The notes under the pieces: generated by a model
Database searches by the model: none
Told to the model about the DNA's origin: nothing
The model's input: only the letters and a program-made list of their open reading frames with translations
Assembly: GCA_007922195.1 (NCBI GenBank)
Contig: ML681997.1
Location: 8,249,317-8,313,316 of the forward strand
DNA: 64,000 bases
Source: Podocnemis expansa
Lineage: Eukaryota > Chordata > Testudines > Podocnemididae
Direction of reading: 5' to 3'
Made by a program: the position numbers and the translations under genes
In this document: positions 47,501 through 58,775 of the stretch, piece after piece
Layout of the letters: every line of letters starts with the position of its first letter
Numbering within the stretch: position 1 is the first letter of the stretch

Positions 47501-48415
47501 ACAGAGCTCTAGGGCTCGCCTTTTATACTTCCTGCTCCGAACCCTTGCTTCCCATGAGACAGATGGCTCTGGCTCTGCCCAGCAGTGGGCAAACTGTCCC
47601 TCCCTGTTTGTCTCCAAGAGAGATCACAACCCCTCAGTATGGGAAGTATATATTATCCCCATTCTAAAAACAGGGAAACTGAGCCACAAAACAGTGCAAT
47701 CTTAGGTGTGGGACTACAGCTCCAAGATGGATGGGTTTTTCATTTGGACTATAAAAGAGGCTCACTGGGATAGTATCAGGTAAGAAATAAATCCAGTAGG
47801 ATAAATTAGTGCAAGTTCTATTTCTTGACCCTGGATTACATTGCTACCTGGAAAGTGGGAAAGCCTGATATGATAAAATTTCTGACATGCAGCTGAAGGA
47901 CTGTAAAATCTTGACCTTGTAAAAAGATGACAGGTAGCAATTATCTTTAAACTGCAAGAACTATGCAGCTTGTTATAAAAGCATTTCTCTTCTTCGTTAT
48001 TGGAGATGGCATTTAAAAATGAATAGCGTTCTGCCATGTTTTCTTTGCCTTTTAAGCTTCTTGCATTAAACCACAAACAGTATTTTTACATGAAATTCAG
48101 CTCTTGGCCCAAGAGACCACATAGATGGAGCGTTAAGTAACTCTTCGCTTAGACTTATGGAAATGTAGCCCCATTCATAAATGTAAACATCTGGCTTTCA
48201 TGCAAAGTAGGTCACAGCTCATCTGTCAAAGAGCATTGTTAGAGATACCGTACAAGGAGGACTGTTTCCCTTCTCACTTACAAAATGGGGAAATAAAGGT
48301 GGTCATGTTCTCTGACAGTGCTATGGTTTGTGTCTCCCTTCATATTGTGCAAATATTCCCAAGCATTGGAAATAAAATGAGGGAGAGAAAAAAATCAGCT
48401 TCTTAAAATATAGGA
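44600..48415. other. Mostly unrecognised intergenic DNA
   Basis: 45640-45730 resembles a CR1-type 3' fragment (CATTGGCCACTAACTAAGAC, TGCTAGGCTAGACGAACC). 46745-47050 is GC-rich with overlapping frames but no domain. 47165-47205 (TTTCCTGGTCCACTAAAGG) is a hAT-like end also seen at 61275-61300. 47645-47710 may be a MIR-type SINE (CCCCATTCTAAAAACAGGG, AACTGAGCCAC). Nothing else is recognised. Confidence 0.35.
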
Positions 48416-48523
48416 GCTAGATCCTCAGTTGGTGTAAAGGTGCAGCTCCATTTACTTTGTTTCTTGAAGTGAGTTGTTGCAATCCATGGAGTTATACTGA
48501 TTTACACCAACTGAGGATCTAGC
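48416..48523. repeat. Palindromic element with perfect 23-bp arms
   Basis: Arms at 48416-48438 and 48501-48523 are exact reverse complements, beginning GCTAGATCCTCAGTTGG. Inner sequence (CAGCTCCATTTAC and AATCCATGGAGTTA) is partly complementary too, so the whole 108 bp can fold. This matches the style of an old, widespread amniote palindromic repeat. Confidence 0.8.
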
Positions 48524-48539
48524 CTCTATACTTTTCCAT

Positions 48540-48640
48540 TATTACTCATATTATCATAGCACTTGGAAGCCCTAGGGATGGACCTGGACACCATTGTGTC
48601 AGGCACTGTACAAACACAGGTCCTTTGCCCCAAAGAGTTT
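48540..48640 (+). repeat. Ancient interspersed repeat fragment
   Basis: GCACTTGGAAGCCCTAGGGA, CCATTGTGTCAGGCACTGTA and GCCCCAAAGAGTTTACTGTC form a set seen in partial form also near 49660-49735 and 54590-54640. Family not settled. Confidence 0.5.
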
Positions 48641-48649
48641 ACTGTCTAT

Positions 48650-49054
48650 GGCTGTGTTCACACACAGGGGGTTATTTCGATACAGTTGTTTCGAAACAAC
48701 TTGTATCAAAATAAAGCCTTATTTCGAAATAACTTATTTCAAATTAACAAAATGTTAATTCGAAATAAGGAAAAAAGCAGGAATCGAAATAGCATGTTCA
48801 GGCAACAGTTATTTTGAAACAAGTCACTGTTGTTTTGAAACAACGTGTCTGCACAGCATTGTTTCAAAACAACTTGTTTCAAAACAACATTGTTTCATCC
48901 CCGCATGGGGTTTAACTTGTTTCGAAACAACGCCGTTGTTTCGAAACAATGGAACCCGTTGTTTCGAAACAGCCGTGCATCGTGTGAACAGCCTAACTCC
49001 GATTTCAAAACAACCTCTATTGTTTCGAAATAAGCGTGCTGTGTGAACACAGCC
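48650..49054. mobile_element. Short DNA transposon with TTTCGAAA modules
   Basis: The ends are GGCTGTGTTCACACACAGG and GCTGTGTGAACACAGCC, flanked by TAT on both sides. The body is a series of GTTTCGAAACAAC palindromic modules in both orientations, and a closely related copy lies at 61896-62220. No coding sequence. Many CG dinucleotides remain, suggesting a younger element than the TTTCAAAA-rich ones. Confidence 0.83.
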
Positions 49055-50275
49055 TATGACAAGAGACAACAGATAGGGGGCAGCTGGTGCAAATGGACAC
49101 AGGGTACAATAAGACAATATTAGTCTGCATGATTGGCTTTGATCTCAGCACAAGGGAGGCCTAACCATCATTATGGCTTTTTGTAGACGTCACAGCAGAG
49201 GAGAGATCCTTCACCAGTGCACAGAAAGGGGCTGAAATGACAAAGCATCAATATCTCATTGTATCAGCCAGCACTGAAACTGCAATTGGAGAACTGTCTT
49301 TCTTCAGGCAAATTGCAAAATGAATGCCGTGCATGCCAGATATTGTTTTTGGCGGGGGAGGAGAGACATCTCATTGCATCTTTAACACGAGATATTACCA
49401 CAGCCTAATCGTTTTCTGCTGGCAGATGCTCTTGAGCTTTGTTATCTAAATATCTCTTTACTTTTTACTTGTTTCTAATACTGGCCTATGGTAAAAGCTT
49501 TTCTATTGTAATTTTGATTACGTTTTAAATACATCTTACTCTGAGTAAGACAGAACAGAATCTAACAGAAAGTCACTCTGACACAATATTACTATAGGCA
49601 AAAACTCAGGCTTGTCTTGCCATGAGGTTAATGTTAGTGGCATGTGGATTGTAGGGCACCCATCACGATTGTATTAGGCTCTTTACAACAACAAAAGAGC
49701 GGTGTCTGCCCAAAAGAGCCTACAATCGAATGCCCTGATCCTGCAAAGACATACTTATATTTTTAAGTGTTCAGGCTGTGAATGATCCCAAGGAACTCCA
49801 TAGGTCTGCGTGGAATACATACAGTTGTGTGTATATGTAAGTCCTTGCAGGATTTGGGCCTGACTAGGTTAAAAGTTTAGTAAAATACTATTGGTTTCAA
49901 TAAAAACAAAAGTAGTAATTGCAAATTCTATCCCGGGGTGGTGCAAAATCTTTTTCTAGATGGCACAAATATCCTGAGTAACTGAATAGGTTACTTCCAA
50001 TTAATCAGGATTGACCCTGCAGGTCTGATCTGGCAGCTTACTCAACAGCATGGAAGCCAGAACACTAGAACTTCCTTTTCTGAGTGGGTGGACTGCTTAT
50101 GAAATATGATGATGAAAATAAAATGTCAGCACCTACCTTTTACACATTTTCTTTGCAGCCATTTTTCCTTCAGCAATAGCCCACAGAGGGCTGGGGTTTG
50201 GAGTTCCTTCCAGGAAACAAGAGACATGAAGAAGCAGATGTTTTATTTCCCCCTTTGGTCAAAAGCTGGCTGGAC
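49055..50275. other. Intergenic DNA, nothing firm recognised
   Basis: 49650-49740 resembles the ancient repeat at 48540. No gene is seen. Confidence 0.35.
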
Positions 50276-50640
50276 AGCAGGGCCAGTCCTACCATAGCGG
50301 TGACTTTGGCACTCACCTAGGCACCAAACATTAAGGGGCACCAAGGGCTGCCAGGCTGGGGCCAGTGAGCCTATTTTGAATTCCCTGCCCTGCTCCACCC
50401 AGGCATGTAGCCCAGGGTGGGGCAAGGTAGTAAATCTTCTGCCCCCCCCTCCAGCAAAGCTAAGTGCTGGAGGTGGAGGAGGGTTAAGAGGAGTGGGAGG
50501 GAGGGTGTGCATAGGGCTTCTCAGCTGCCCCCCTCCTCCTACCCTGCCCTTTGGCCTGCCCACGCTTTGCTGGCCCCCCTCTTAGCCAGGCCCTGCACGG
50601 TTGTCCCAGCTGTGCAGCCCGCACCCCTCGGCTGGCCCCC
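50276..50640. mobile_element. GC-rich DNA element, GGGCCAGTCCTACC family, truncated
   Basis: CAGCAGGGCCAGTCCTACC and ACATTAAGGGGCACCAAGG match the left end of the element at 26680-27267. The right end is missing, probably cut by the adjacent CR1 fragment. Confidence 0.55.
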
Positions 50641-50689
50641 CTCTGTACAGCTCACCACTAATCTGCCTGTGCTCAAAGCAGTAATACCC

Positions 50690-51005
50690 TCAACTAAATC
50701 ATCCCAGCCAGCGCTTTGTCAAGCCACACCTTAAAAGCCTCTGAGGATGGAGATTCCACCACCTCCCTAGGAAACCCAAACCAGTGCTTCACTAGCCTTC
50801 TAGTGAAAAAGGTTTTCCCTAATATTTAACCTAGATTTCCCCTATTGTAAACCTGAGACCACTGCTCCTAGTTGCATCATCTACTACCACTGAGAACAGC
50901 CTAGCTCCATCCTCCCTGGAAACCCCTTTAAGGTAGGTAAAGGTTGCCATCAAATCCCCCCTCACTCTTCTTTCCTTGAAGTCATCTATTAAAAGCCAGA
51001 ACAGG
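50690..51005 (-). mobile_element. CR1 LINE 3' portion, antisense
   Basis: ACTAAATCATCCCAGCCAGC, GCCACACCTTAAAAGCCTC, GATTCCACCACCTCCCTAG and TTTCCCTAATATTTAACC are the reverse of the CR1 3' coding end seen at 56100-56260. Truncated. Confidence 0.8.
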
Positions 51006-54000
51006 CTAGATCAGCCCTCAGCCTGCCTCCATGCACGGCAGCCAGCATCAAGGGAGTGCAAAGGTAAACTCTACAGCACTGTCCACTACCTCCTTGGATT
51101 TGGGCTAGATGCTTCTTGGCCGTGTCATAGCATTGGACCGAATGCTTCCAGCCCCACTTAAAGATTGTAATACTGATCTTGGAACATGTGAACATGCAGA
51201 CAGTCCCAATGAACTCAGAGATTATGGGGCATTGTAGAAAACTGATAGCACATGACCCACCTGACGAGCACTTCCTGCTTGTGTTCTGGCGAATCACTCA
51301 AGAGATCCCCCATCAGGTGGTCTGCACTTCATCTGTCCTCAGCACCAGGACCTCAGCCTTCCAACTGAGTCTACTGCACAACCCCGCCTTCCAGGGATAA
51401 CTCCCACTGGCATTGCTCAGCCACTCTTTTATAAACCATTGGCCATGAGTAGGGAAGCAGGGAGGGACCTGGGCCTGCCCACTTCTCTGGGCCCCAGTCC
51501 AGGGACCCTAAGTAGTGTGACCTCAGCATCAATGATGCCACCTCCCTCCAGTCACTCTCTCTGTCTGTGTTTGCTGGACGGCTTTCCCCACAGCTCCCCC
51601 AATCTCATGCAGACCCTCGCCTTTGGGCCACACCTCTCTAGTCTGCTTTTGGCGTATCTCCCAGACCTTTATAGCCACTTGTTCCACACCAGCCCCTTCC
51701 TCTCTGGACTACCTCTCTGGTACCTCTGCTGCCATCCATGCCTTCAGGACCCCAGCTCCAAACAGCTCCCAGTGGCACACGCTGAGCTCCCTGGGGATCC
51801 TGGCTCCTTCAGCCAGCCAGTCAGGAGGACAAACCTCTTCCATGAGCTCCCTGATCCAGACTAATGGAGCCTGTCCCTACAGCTCCCTTACATGCCCAGC
51901 TGCTGGTTCCTGATTGGCCTTCGGCTGCTTTCAGCCCACTGGCTGCCACTTCCAGGCCCTTTTTAGCCCCTTCCCCTCCACAGCGGGAAAACCATCCCAC
52001 TACAGGCATACAGGTCTGCAGTCTCAGGCTCCTAACATGATAACAGTATTACCATACAACCTGCTTGGGGATTGAAGGCCTACACCAGCTCTTACTAAAC
52101 CCTATGGAGCATTGTGCTTTCTGTTTCGACGTTCTTCTGCCTAGTGGAAAGGCTTCGTACCTTCCATTACAGAACACTGGAAAATTAGCCCAGGAAAAGG
52201 CTGCTAAAACCAAACAAAGACCAGCAAGGAGATGTGGCTTTGAAATCAAAACGTAGCCCCAAACAAGGAAAATCGAACAATGTAGCCAAGGTGCTCAGGA
52301 GCTACATTGTGAGACGCCGAATGGGCTTGTGGTGAAGGCACTAAGTGAAACAGTTCCTAGCTCTGCCACTGACTTCCTGTGGGACCTCAGTCCTTCTGCT
52401 CCCTATCAGTCAAATGGGCACAATACTACTTCCTTGGTCTACTTAGGTTGTAAGCTGATGAGGGCAAGGACTGTCCTGTCTAGGTGTTTGTACAGCACCT
52501 AGCACTGTCCTGTCTATGTGTATGTACAGCTCCTAGCACCCTCTTGGGTCTTGCATTGGTCTTCTAGTCATCACTACAATAATAAGATCGGAGTCCTGTG
52601 ACTAGGGCCATTTTTATTAGTCTTGTTAACTGTGGACATTCATTTTGAAATATGGATGGATGTCACTCGATGCTGTGAATTTAAATTTGTTGAGCGATGG
52701 ACAGGCATCTAGAAGTAGTGTTTTTATCAACTGGTCTCAGATGAATACTATGATAAAAATACTCAACTTTCGCCATGACTAGTGCCTGTAGTACTTCTAA
52801 GGTCCTCCCCCCTTTATTTTCACACACAATGCTTTTTCACAAAAAGCTCACTGCCCATGTGGGCTTGCCTGGTATAACATCATGAGCATAAAGCTTTTCT
52901 GCAGTTGGTAAAGTTGTTTGCAGCTCCAGTTAAATTTTCTAAAAACTGCTTTTTATATTGATTCCATATGATTTTAGGCCTTCAGTGGCAAAATGCTTTG
53001 GGGAATCTAAGCCAACAAAGAATGTTTAAGAGTTTTGATTTTCCAGTGGTTTAATACATATATAAATGTCAGAGCTAGTGAAAGGTTCTGGACTGACAAC
53101 CCTGAAAAGGCACAGCAGGCTTCCTCACTGCCCCAGCAATGCACTTTCACACTACGCTGGAGAGACTACTTAACGTATAAGAATCCCTCAATTCTTGGCC
53201 TCTACTGAGACAACCAATCTGAATGCTAACCAGAAAATTACATGAGGGACAACTCTCCACTAGAACTGAGCTGGAAGGGGCCACCACCATCTCATTGCAG
53301 TCTGGCCAACAAAGAGCCAAAGGACAGCAGTGACTTTAGTCACGTCTCAAGCCACTAGATCTGAATGTGAACATCTTGTCTCCATCCTGAATCAAACCAA
53401 AAAGCTGTCAGCCAAATATCATACAGAGGCTTCACCCAAAGGATCTCAAGACTCTCTCCTTTACCTCAACTGGTAGGAGCCTGAGTTTTTAGTGCAAAGA
53501 GACCTGGGATGAATCCTTGCTGAAACGCAGCCCCAGTTTGTTATAAAAACACTTCCATGTAGGCTCTGAATGGCACATTAGAATCCACCATGGGTGAGGT
53601 TGGGTTTAACTCACTAGAGATCATTGCAATCTGCATCCAAATTCAGAATAAAGCTATGGTTCTCTCTTAAGGCCAATTGCTATCAGTCCAGGATAGATTA
53701 GAAGCAGGGACTCACTGGTTAAAGGCCAATGTGCGCTTGCTAGTCTCCTGAGCCACCCTAGTCTCTCCACCCTTATGTTCATACATTTTATTTTTAGAGC
53801 AACTGCTCTATTAGCCTCTTTCTATTTGTTTTTGGTTCCTATTTTTCCTGGCTTCTCCCAACGTTTTGGTTTCCCTCCTTGTTCCTCATGCAGATGTTTA
53901 TTCTCTGAGTTTGTTTTTCCACTTTCCCAAGGCGTCTTTTTTTCATATTTTGCCGGAGAGTCTTGTTTGGCCAGGGAAGCAGAACTTGCAACAGCTGTGC

Positions 54001-54650
54001 CAGGAATGGCCATTAGCTCCATGCCATTCCTCAGAAGGGCCTGTCTGGAATGAACAGATTTGGGTACCGGGCCCTGGTTTGCTGCCAGCCTGCACCTTTT
54101 ACTACCAAGCATTTCAGTGACTGCCAAGAATCAGCATGTTCCTTTTTGTGGTCATTGAAGCAATGACCTTGCCATGGCTCCACCTCTGTTATTACATAGG
54201 CTTTCCTCCAGAACAACTCATCCAGTCTTGCTTCTCTGCAATTCTTTGTTTTAGCTGGCAAAGCCTATGTAGGAGGATATGTGGCTTTGTTCCAGTTTAT
54301 GAAGTCACAAGGCTTTTGTGCGGGGAAAGACTGTGTGTTGCCCTTTGCCATTTCATTCTCTTTATGCTAAATACAGTACAGAGCTCAACGAGATTGTCTT
54401 CATTATTTATTTAACTTTCTCTCTAAATCCTGCAAAACTCCCAGCTAAATGTGTTAGGCGCCTGATCCAGCTCTTCCTGGATGACTTCAGTGGGAGCTCT
54501 GCACAGTCAGACCTTTCAAAACCAATCAGCTGACTTTCATTGGCCCTGATAGCAGCATGGATGCAATGTGTGGTTACAGCTTTGTTTAAGATCAGGGGCT
54601 CTTGGTGTTTGGTGTTGTACAAACACACACAAAGACCTAGACAAATTTGG
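51006..54650. other. Intergenic DNA, no gene recognised
   Basis: 51200-52010 is a C/T-rich stretch with open frames but no domain; it may be an old LTR-like repeat similar to 37740-38300. The rest lacks recognisable features. Confidence 0.35.
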
Positions 54651-54659
54651 AGCTTTGGG

Positions 54660-55120
54660 CCAAATGAAATCTCATGAGGTTCAACAAGGACAAGTAAGTG
54701 CAAAGTCCTGCACTTCAGATGGAAAAATCCCATGTACTGCTACAGACTGGGAACTGATCAGCTAAGTAGTAGCTCTGTAGAAAAGGAGCAGGGGGTTATG
54801 GTGGATGGGAAGCTGGATGTAAGTCAACAATGGGTGCTTATTGCCAAAACGGCCAATGGCATATTGGGCTGCATCAGTAGGAGTGTTGCCAGCAGATCAA
54901 GAGGTGTGATTATTCCCCTCTATTCGGCATGCATGAGGCCACATCTGGAATATTGTGTCCAGTTTTGGGCTCTGCACTACAGAAAGGGTGTAAACAAATT
55001 AGAAAGAGTCCAGCAGAGGTCAACGAAAATGCTCAGGGGGTTGGGGCACATGATTTACAAGGAGAGACTGAAGGAACTAGGCTTATTCAGCCTGCAAAAG
55101 AGAAGACTGAGGGGGGATTT
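54660..55120 (+). mobile_element. CR1 LINE copy A, left part
   Basis: The translated pieces read [53 protein letters not shown] and [20 protein letters not shown], the end of the CR1 reverse-transcriptase ORF. It stops abruptly in GGGGGGATTT at 55120 where copy B begins. Its continuation is at 56342-56690. Confidence 0.85.
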
Positions 55121-56341
55121 CAACAAGGACAAGTGCAAAGTCCTGCACTTGGGATGGAAAAACCCCATGCACTGCTACAGGCTGGGGAGCAGTCAGCTAA
55201 GTAGCAGCAGTGTGGAAAAGGACCTGGGGGTCATGGTGGCTGGGAAGCTAGATATGAGTCAGCAGTGTGCTTTTGCTGCCAAAAAGGCCAATGGCATACT
55301 GGGCTGCATCAGAAGAAGTGTTGCCTACTGATCGAGGGATGTGATCATTCCCGTCTATTCGGCACTGGTGAGACCACATCTGGAATGCTGTGTCCAGTTT
55401 TGGGCTCCCCCAGGGGCGTTGCTGGTGCTGGGCACCTGGGGCACATGCCCCGAATCCTGGCAACAGTGCCCCGGGTCTGACGGGGTCCCCCCTCACCCGG
55501 TCTGCGGCCCAATCGCGGCAGCCCCGTCAGGGATCCAGGGCTCAGCTGCCTGCAGCAGCGGCAGCCACTCCGGCCCCATCCCCAGCCAGGGATCTGGGGC
55601 CCAGCCACCCGCAGCTGCTCCTGGCCCCATCCTCAGAGGGGGATGCAGGGCCCAGCTGCCCGTGGCCGTCTCCAGCCCCGACCCCAGCTGGGGATGCAGG
55701 GCCCAGCCGCCCGTGGCAGCACGCAGCACCTTCCAGCCCTGTCCCTGGCCAGGGGGCGTGGCCTGTGGGCTGGGGCGGGGCCTCCAGGCTGGGGGCGGGG
55801 CCTGGGCTGGTGCCCCGGCTCCCTCCCCAGGGCAGCGACATCCCTGGGCTGCCCCCTACAAAAAGGATGTGGACAAATTAGAAAGAGTCCAGCGGAGGGC
55901 AACAAAAATGATCAAGGGGCTGGAGCACAAGACCTAGGAAGAAAGACTGAAGGAACTAGGCTTATTTAGCCTGCAGAAAAGAAGACTGAGGGGGGATTTG
56001 ATAGCAGCCTTCAACTACCTGAAGGGATGCTCCAAGGAGGACAGATCTCAGCTGTTCTCAGTAGTAACAGAGGACAGAACAAGGAGCAATGGTTTCAAGT
56101 TGCAGCTGGGGAGCTCAAGGTTGGATATTAGGGAAAGCTTTCTTACTAGGCAAGTGGTGAAGCATTGGAATAAGCTACCTAGGGAGGTGGTGGAATCTCC
56201 TTCTTTGGAGATGTTTAAGGCCTAGCTGGACAAAACCCTGACTGGGATAATTTAGTGGGAGGGGTCCTGCTTTTTTGGGCATGGGGTTGGACTAGATGAC
56301 CTCATGGGGTCCCTTCCAACCCTATGACTTTATGGTTCTAT
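55121..56341 (+). mobile_element. CR1 LINE copy B, nested in copy A
   Basis: Copy B starts CAACAAGGACAAGTGCAAAG and ends at the CR1 3' terminus CCTATGACTTTATGGTTCTA. It carries frames reading [32 protein letters not shown], then after a hAT insertion [18 protein letters not shown] and [20 protein letters not shown]...[20 protein letters not shown]. In-frame stops and the insertion make it non-functional. GATTT at 55116-55120 and 56342-56346 may be a short target duplication. Confidence 0.85.
55411..55846. mobile_element. GC-rich hAT-type element inside CR1 copy B
   Basis: Ends CAGGGGCGTTGCTGGTGC and GGCAGCGACATCCCTG are inverted termini. GGCTCCCC (55403-55410) and GGCTGCCC (55847-55854) flank it, 7 of 8 matching. 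It splits the CR1 frame between CVQFWAP and YKKDVDKLE. The interior is a GC-rich tandem-like sequence with GGGATGCAGGGCCCAGC and GGGGCGGGGCC repeats. Confidence 0.82.
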
Positions 56342-56690
56342 GATTTGATAGCAACCTTCAACTACTTGAAGGGGTGCTCCAAAGAGTAGGGAGCTAGGCT
56401 GCAGTAGTAAAAGAGGACAGAAAAAGAAGCAATGGTTCCAAGCTGCAGCTGAGCCAGTCAAGGTTGGATATTAGCAAAAACTTTCTCACTAGGAGGGTGG
56501 TGAAGCATTGGAATGGGTTACCTAAGAAGATGGTGGAATCTCCATCTTTGAAAGCATTTAAGGCCCAGTTGGACAAATCCCTAGCTGGGATGATTTAGTG
56601 CGAGTGGTCTTTCTTTTAGCAGGGGATTGGACTAGATAACCTCATGAGGTTCCTACTAACCCTGTGATTCTATGATTAAAGACAGTTCCT
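56342..56690 (+). mobile_element. CR1 LINE copy A, right part
   Basis: GATTTGATAGCAACCTTCAA continues copy A from 55120 and runs to CCTGTGATTCTATGATT, the CR1 3' end. Several frame changes are present relative to copy B. Confidence 0.82.
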
Positions 56691-57019
56691 GAAAAAGAAA
56701 GAGCTTTCCTTTTAAATGGACAAAACAAACAAAGGGAGCAACTCTCCCCCCCTTTGACATATAAGGCACTGAGAGAGAAAATAACATGGACAAGGACATT
56801 CAAGATGACTCTAGCATGACCAAGATTTGAACACATCTCCTGAGACCCAAAATGGAGTGCTTATCCAAGACCATCCCTTGTTCCCTCATTTAGACTGGGA
56901 CAGCAAATCTGTTGCTGTCAGATTGAACTTGCTAATTGACTGATCTGGTCTCTGAAGACTAACTCAACCAATCAGGAAGTTCAGGCCTTGAACACCACCC
57001 AGCAACTGGGTAGCACTGA
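56691..57019. other. Intergenic DNA, nothing firm recognised
   Basis: The segment near 56930-57015 resembles 29800-29900 (see there). No gene is seen. Confidence 0.35.
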
Positions 57020-57515
57020 GTCTGCATTTATTTTCCTCCCATTCCGTAAGTTCCCCCATCTTCAAAGTTTCAGAGGGACAGCTGTGTTAGTCTAGTTCAG
57101 CAAAAAAAGCAAGGAGTCCTGTGGCACTTAAAGACTAAAAGATTTATTTATCACACAAGCTTTTGTGGGAGAAAAATCTTACTTCGTCAGATGCTTTGAA
57201 GATGGGAGAATTTACAGAATGGGATGAAAATAAGTGCAAGGAGCGTAAGACATGGGATCAGGTCATACCGTAACAGGAAGTCAGAGCAGATGTTAAGATT
57301 CAAACACTGGGAAACAGCACATAGAGGAGAGTGAATCAAATTACATGCTGTAATGGGAAAAGAAGCCATAGTCATGATTTAATCTTGCTTTCACACAATC
57401 TAATCTGAATAACAATTCTAAAGTGTCTGATGAAGTGGGATGTTCTCCCACGAAAGCTCATACAATAAATAAATTTGTTAGCCTTTAAGTGCCACACGAC
57501 TTCTTGCTTTTTAAA
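57020..57515. mobile_element. Penelope-like tail split by an inverted Penelope-like copy
   Basis: A plus-strand tail begins with TGCATTTATTTTCCTCCC and CCCCCATCTTCAAAG (to 57066) and resumes at about 57421 with GTGTCTGATGAAGTGGGA through AAATTTGTTAGCCTTTAAG. Between them lies a minus-strand PLE copy (57067-57412) that retains the end of the GIY-YIG ORF, its stop region and the whole tail. Short similar sequences TTCAAAG and TTCTAAAG at the joints may be a decayed duplication. Confidence 0.78.
57423..57463 (+). ncRNA. Hammerhead-ribozyme-like motif in PLE tail, second intact core
   Basis: The order is GTGT, CTGATGA, extra A, GTGGGA-loop-TCCCAC, GAAA, GCTC, ATAC. GTGT pairs with ATAC (one G-U), whereas the best copy at 24887 pairs GCAT with ATGC, so stem I is kept with different bases. 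All core bases are present apart from the extra A. Confidence 0.58.
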
Positions 57516-58330
57516 TTATTTTAGGTAATTTGTGCATATCCATTCAAGTGCCACTGAAAAGGGCAGGCAGTGTAGACTAATGTTTCTCAACTGATGTTCT
57601 ACAGAAAACCAGCGCTTCACAGACATTGCAAAGGCAGGGCTGTAACGACGGCGGGGCAAAAGGAGCAAGGCCCTGGGTGAAAGATTTCACAGGGCAACAG
57701 ACGGCCCTGATTAGCCTGGAAGAGGAATGTGCCTTGGGAAAGGCCAGGAGCCAGACCGCGGCTGGAGGAGATCATCTCCCACCCTGCCCCCTGCACGCAA
57801 GGTCTGGTTAGGTGCATGCAGGGGAGGGGAAGGGGAGAGAAGAAGTCTGGCCACCAGCCACATGGCCAGCAGCACAGCTGCTTTGGCCTCTGCCGGACCC
57901 ACAGCCAGGCAGGAGAAGGTGGCAGTGAGGTGGAGGCTGAGCTGTGGGGGGGAGGCACCTCCCCGACCCTGAGCAACCGGCTGTTGGTGGGGGAGAGAGC
58001 CACGGAGGCACCCCTTGACCCTGTGTTGCTGCGTGGCCAGACTTTGCTGGTCGTGGCGGCAGGGGAGGCACGTGCCCAGCTGGGATGGCTTGTTGGTGGT
58101 CGAGGGAGGCATTCCCCCAGCCCAGCCCAAGCCTGTATTGCTGGCCCGCCAGGTTTGTTGGTCAGCAAGAGAGGTCACCCGCCAACCCTGGCTGGATAGC
58201 CAGCCAGGCTTGGGAGCCAGGGGGTCACCTTACCCCCAACTCTGCATTGCTGGCTGGCCAGCCTGTGGGGGGAACCTGCCCAGCTCAGGGGGCTGGTGCT
58301 GCCTGGGACTTGGGTGAGCCAGCCAGGGAT
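57516..58330. other. GC-rich DNA with partial hAT-like ends
   Basis: AATGTTTCTCAACTGATG near 57572 and CAGGGCTGTAACGACGG near 57635 look like left ends of two hAT-type repeats; CCTAGTTACGGCCCTGA near 60702 is a matching right-end type far away. The GC-rich stretch has long overlapping frames on both strands but no domain. Region 57900-58320 is rich in GCTGG/CCAGC variants. Confidence 0.4.
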
Positions 58331-58617
58331 ACAAAGAGTCCTGTGGCAGTTTACTAATGCATTTTGCATTGTATAAGTTTAAGGGAGAAAATCCTACTTA
58401 GTCAGACTCCTTAATTTTCTTTTACAGTCTGATCTGATTCAATGACTTACCCTTCCCTGCATTTATTTTCCTCCCATTCTGAGTTCCCCATCTTCAAAGC
58501 ATTTGAGGAAGTGGGGTTTTCCCACAAAAGCTGATGTGATAAATAAATGTGTTAGTTTTTAAGTGCCACAGGATTCCTTGGTTGTTTTATTTAACTAGAC
58601 TGAAATGACTGCCCCTT
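58331..58617. mobile_element. Inverted pair of Penelope-like tails, diverged
   Basis: A minus-strand tail (58331-58415, AAAGAGTCCTGTGGCAG, AAGGGAGAAAATCCTAC) meets a longer plus-strand tail (58424-58617, CTGCATTTATTTTCCTCCC, GCATTTGAGGAAGTGGGG, GTTAGTTTTTAAGTGCC, GCCCCTTTGGAAC). The flanks TACAAAG and TACACAG only hint at a duplication. The hammerhead-like core is decayed. Confidence 0.72.
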
Positions 58618-58762
58618 TGGAACTACACAGTATTTCATGCATGTACTTGTGTTCTGTTTGCTTGAAAAGGTATTAGAGTCATTTCTTTGGCTTACTGTGA
58701 AATGTATATTTTTTTATGCAAGTTCTAATCATGTGATTTCCCCTGGATTATGATGAGTACAT
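58618..58762. other. Short AT-rich spacer between PLE pairs
   Basis: No feature recognised between the two inverted pairs. Confidence 0.35.
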
Positions 58763-58775
58763 GGAATATTGTGAA

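Noticed and set aside
55341..55937. A 198-codon frame that begins like CR1 reverse transcriptase and turns into Pro/Ala/Gly-rich sequence
   Set aside because: It is a read-through from CR1 copy B into the inserted GC-rich hAT-type element and back, not a gene fusion.
57617..58199. Overlapping frames of 155-183 codons on both strands
   Set aside because: GC-rich repeat filler; peptides on both strands are low-complexity and share no domain with known proteins.
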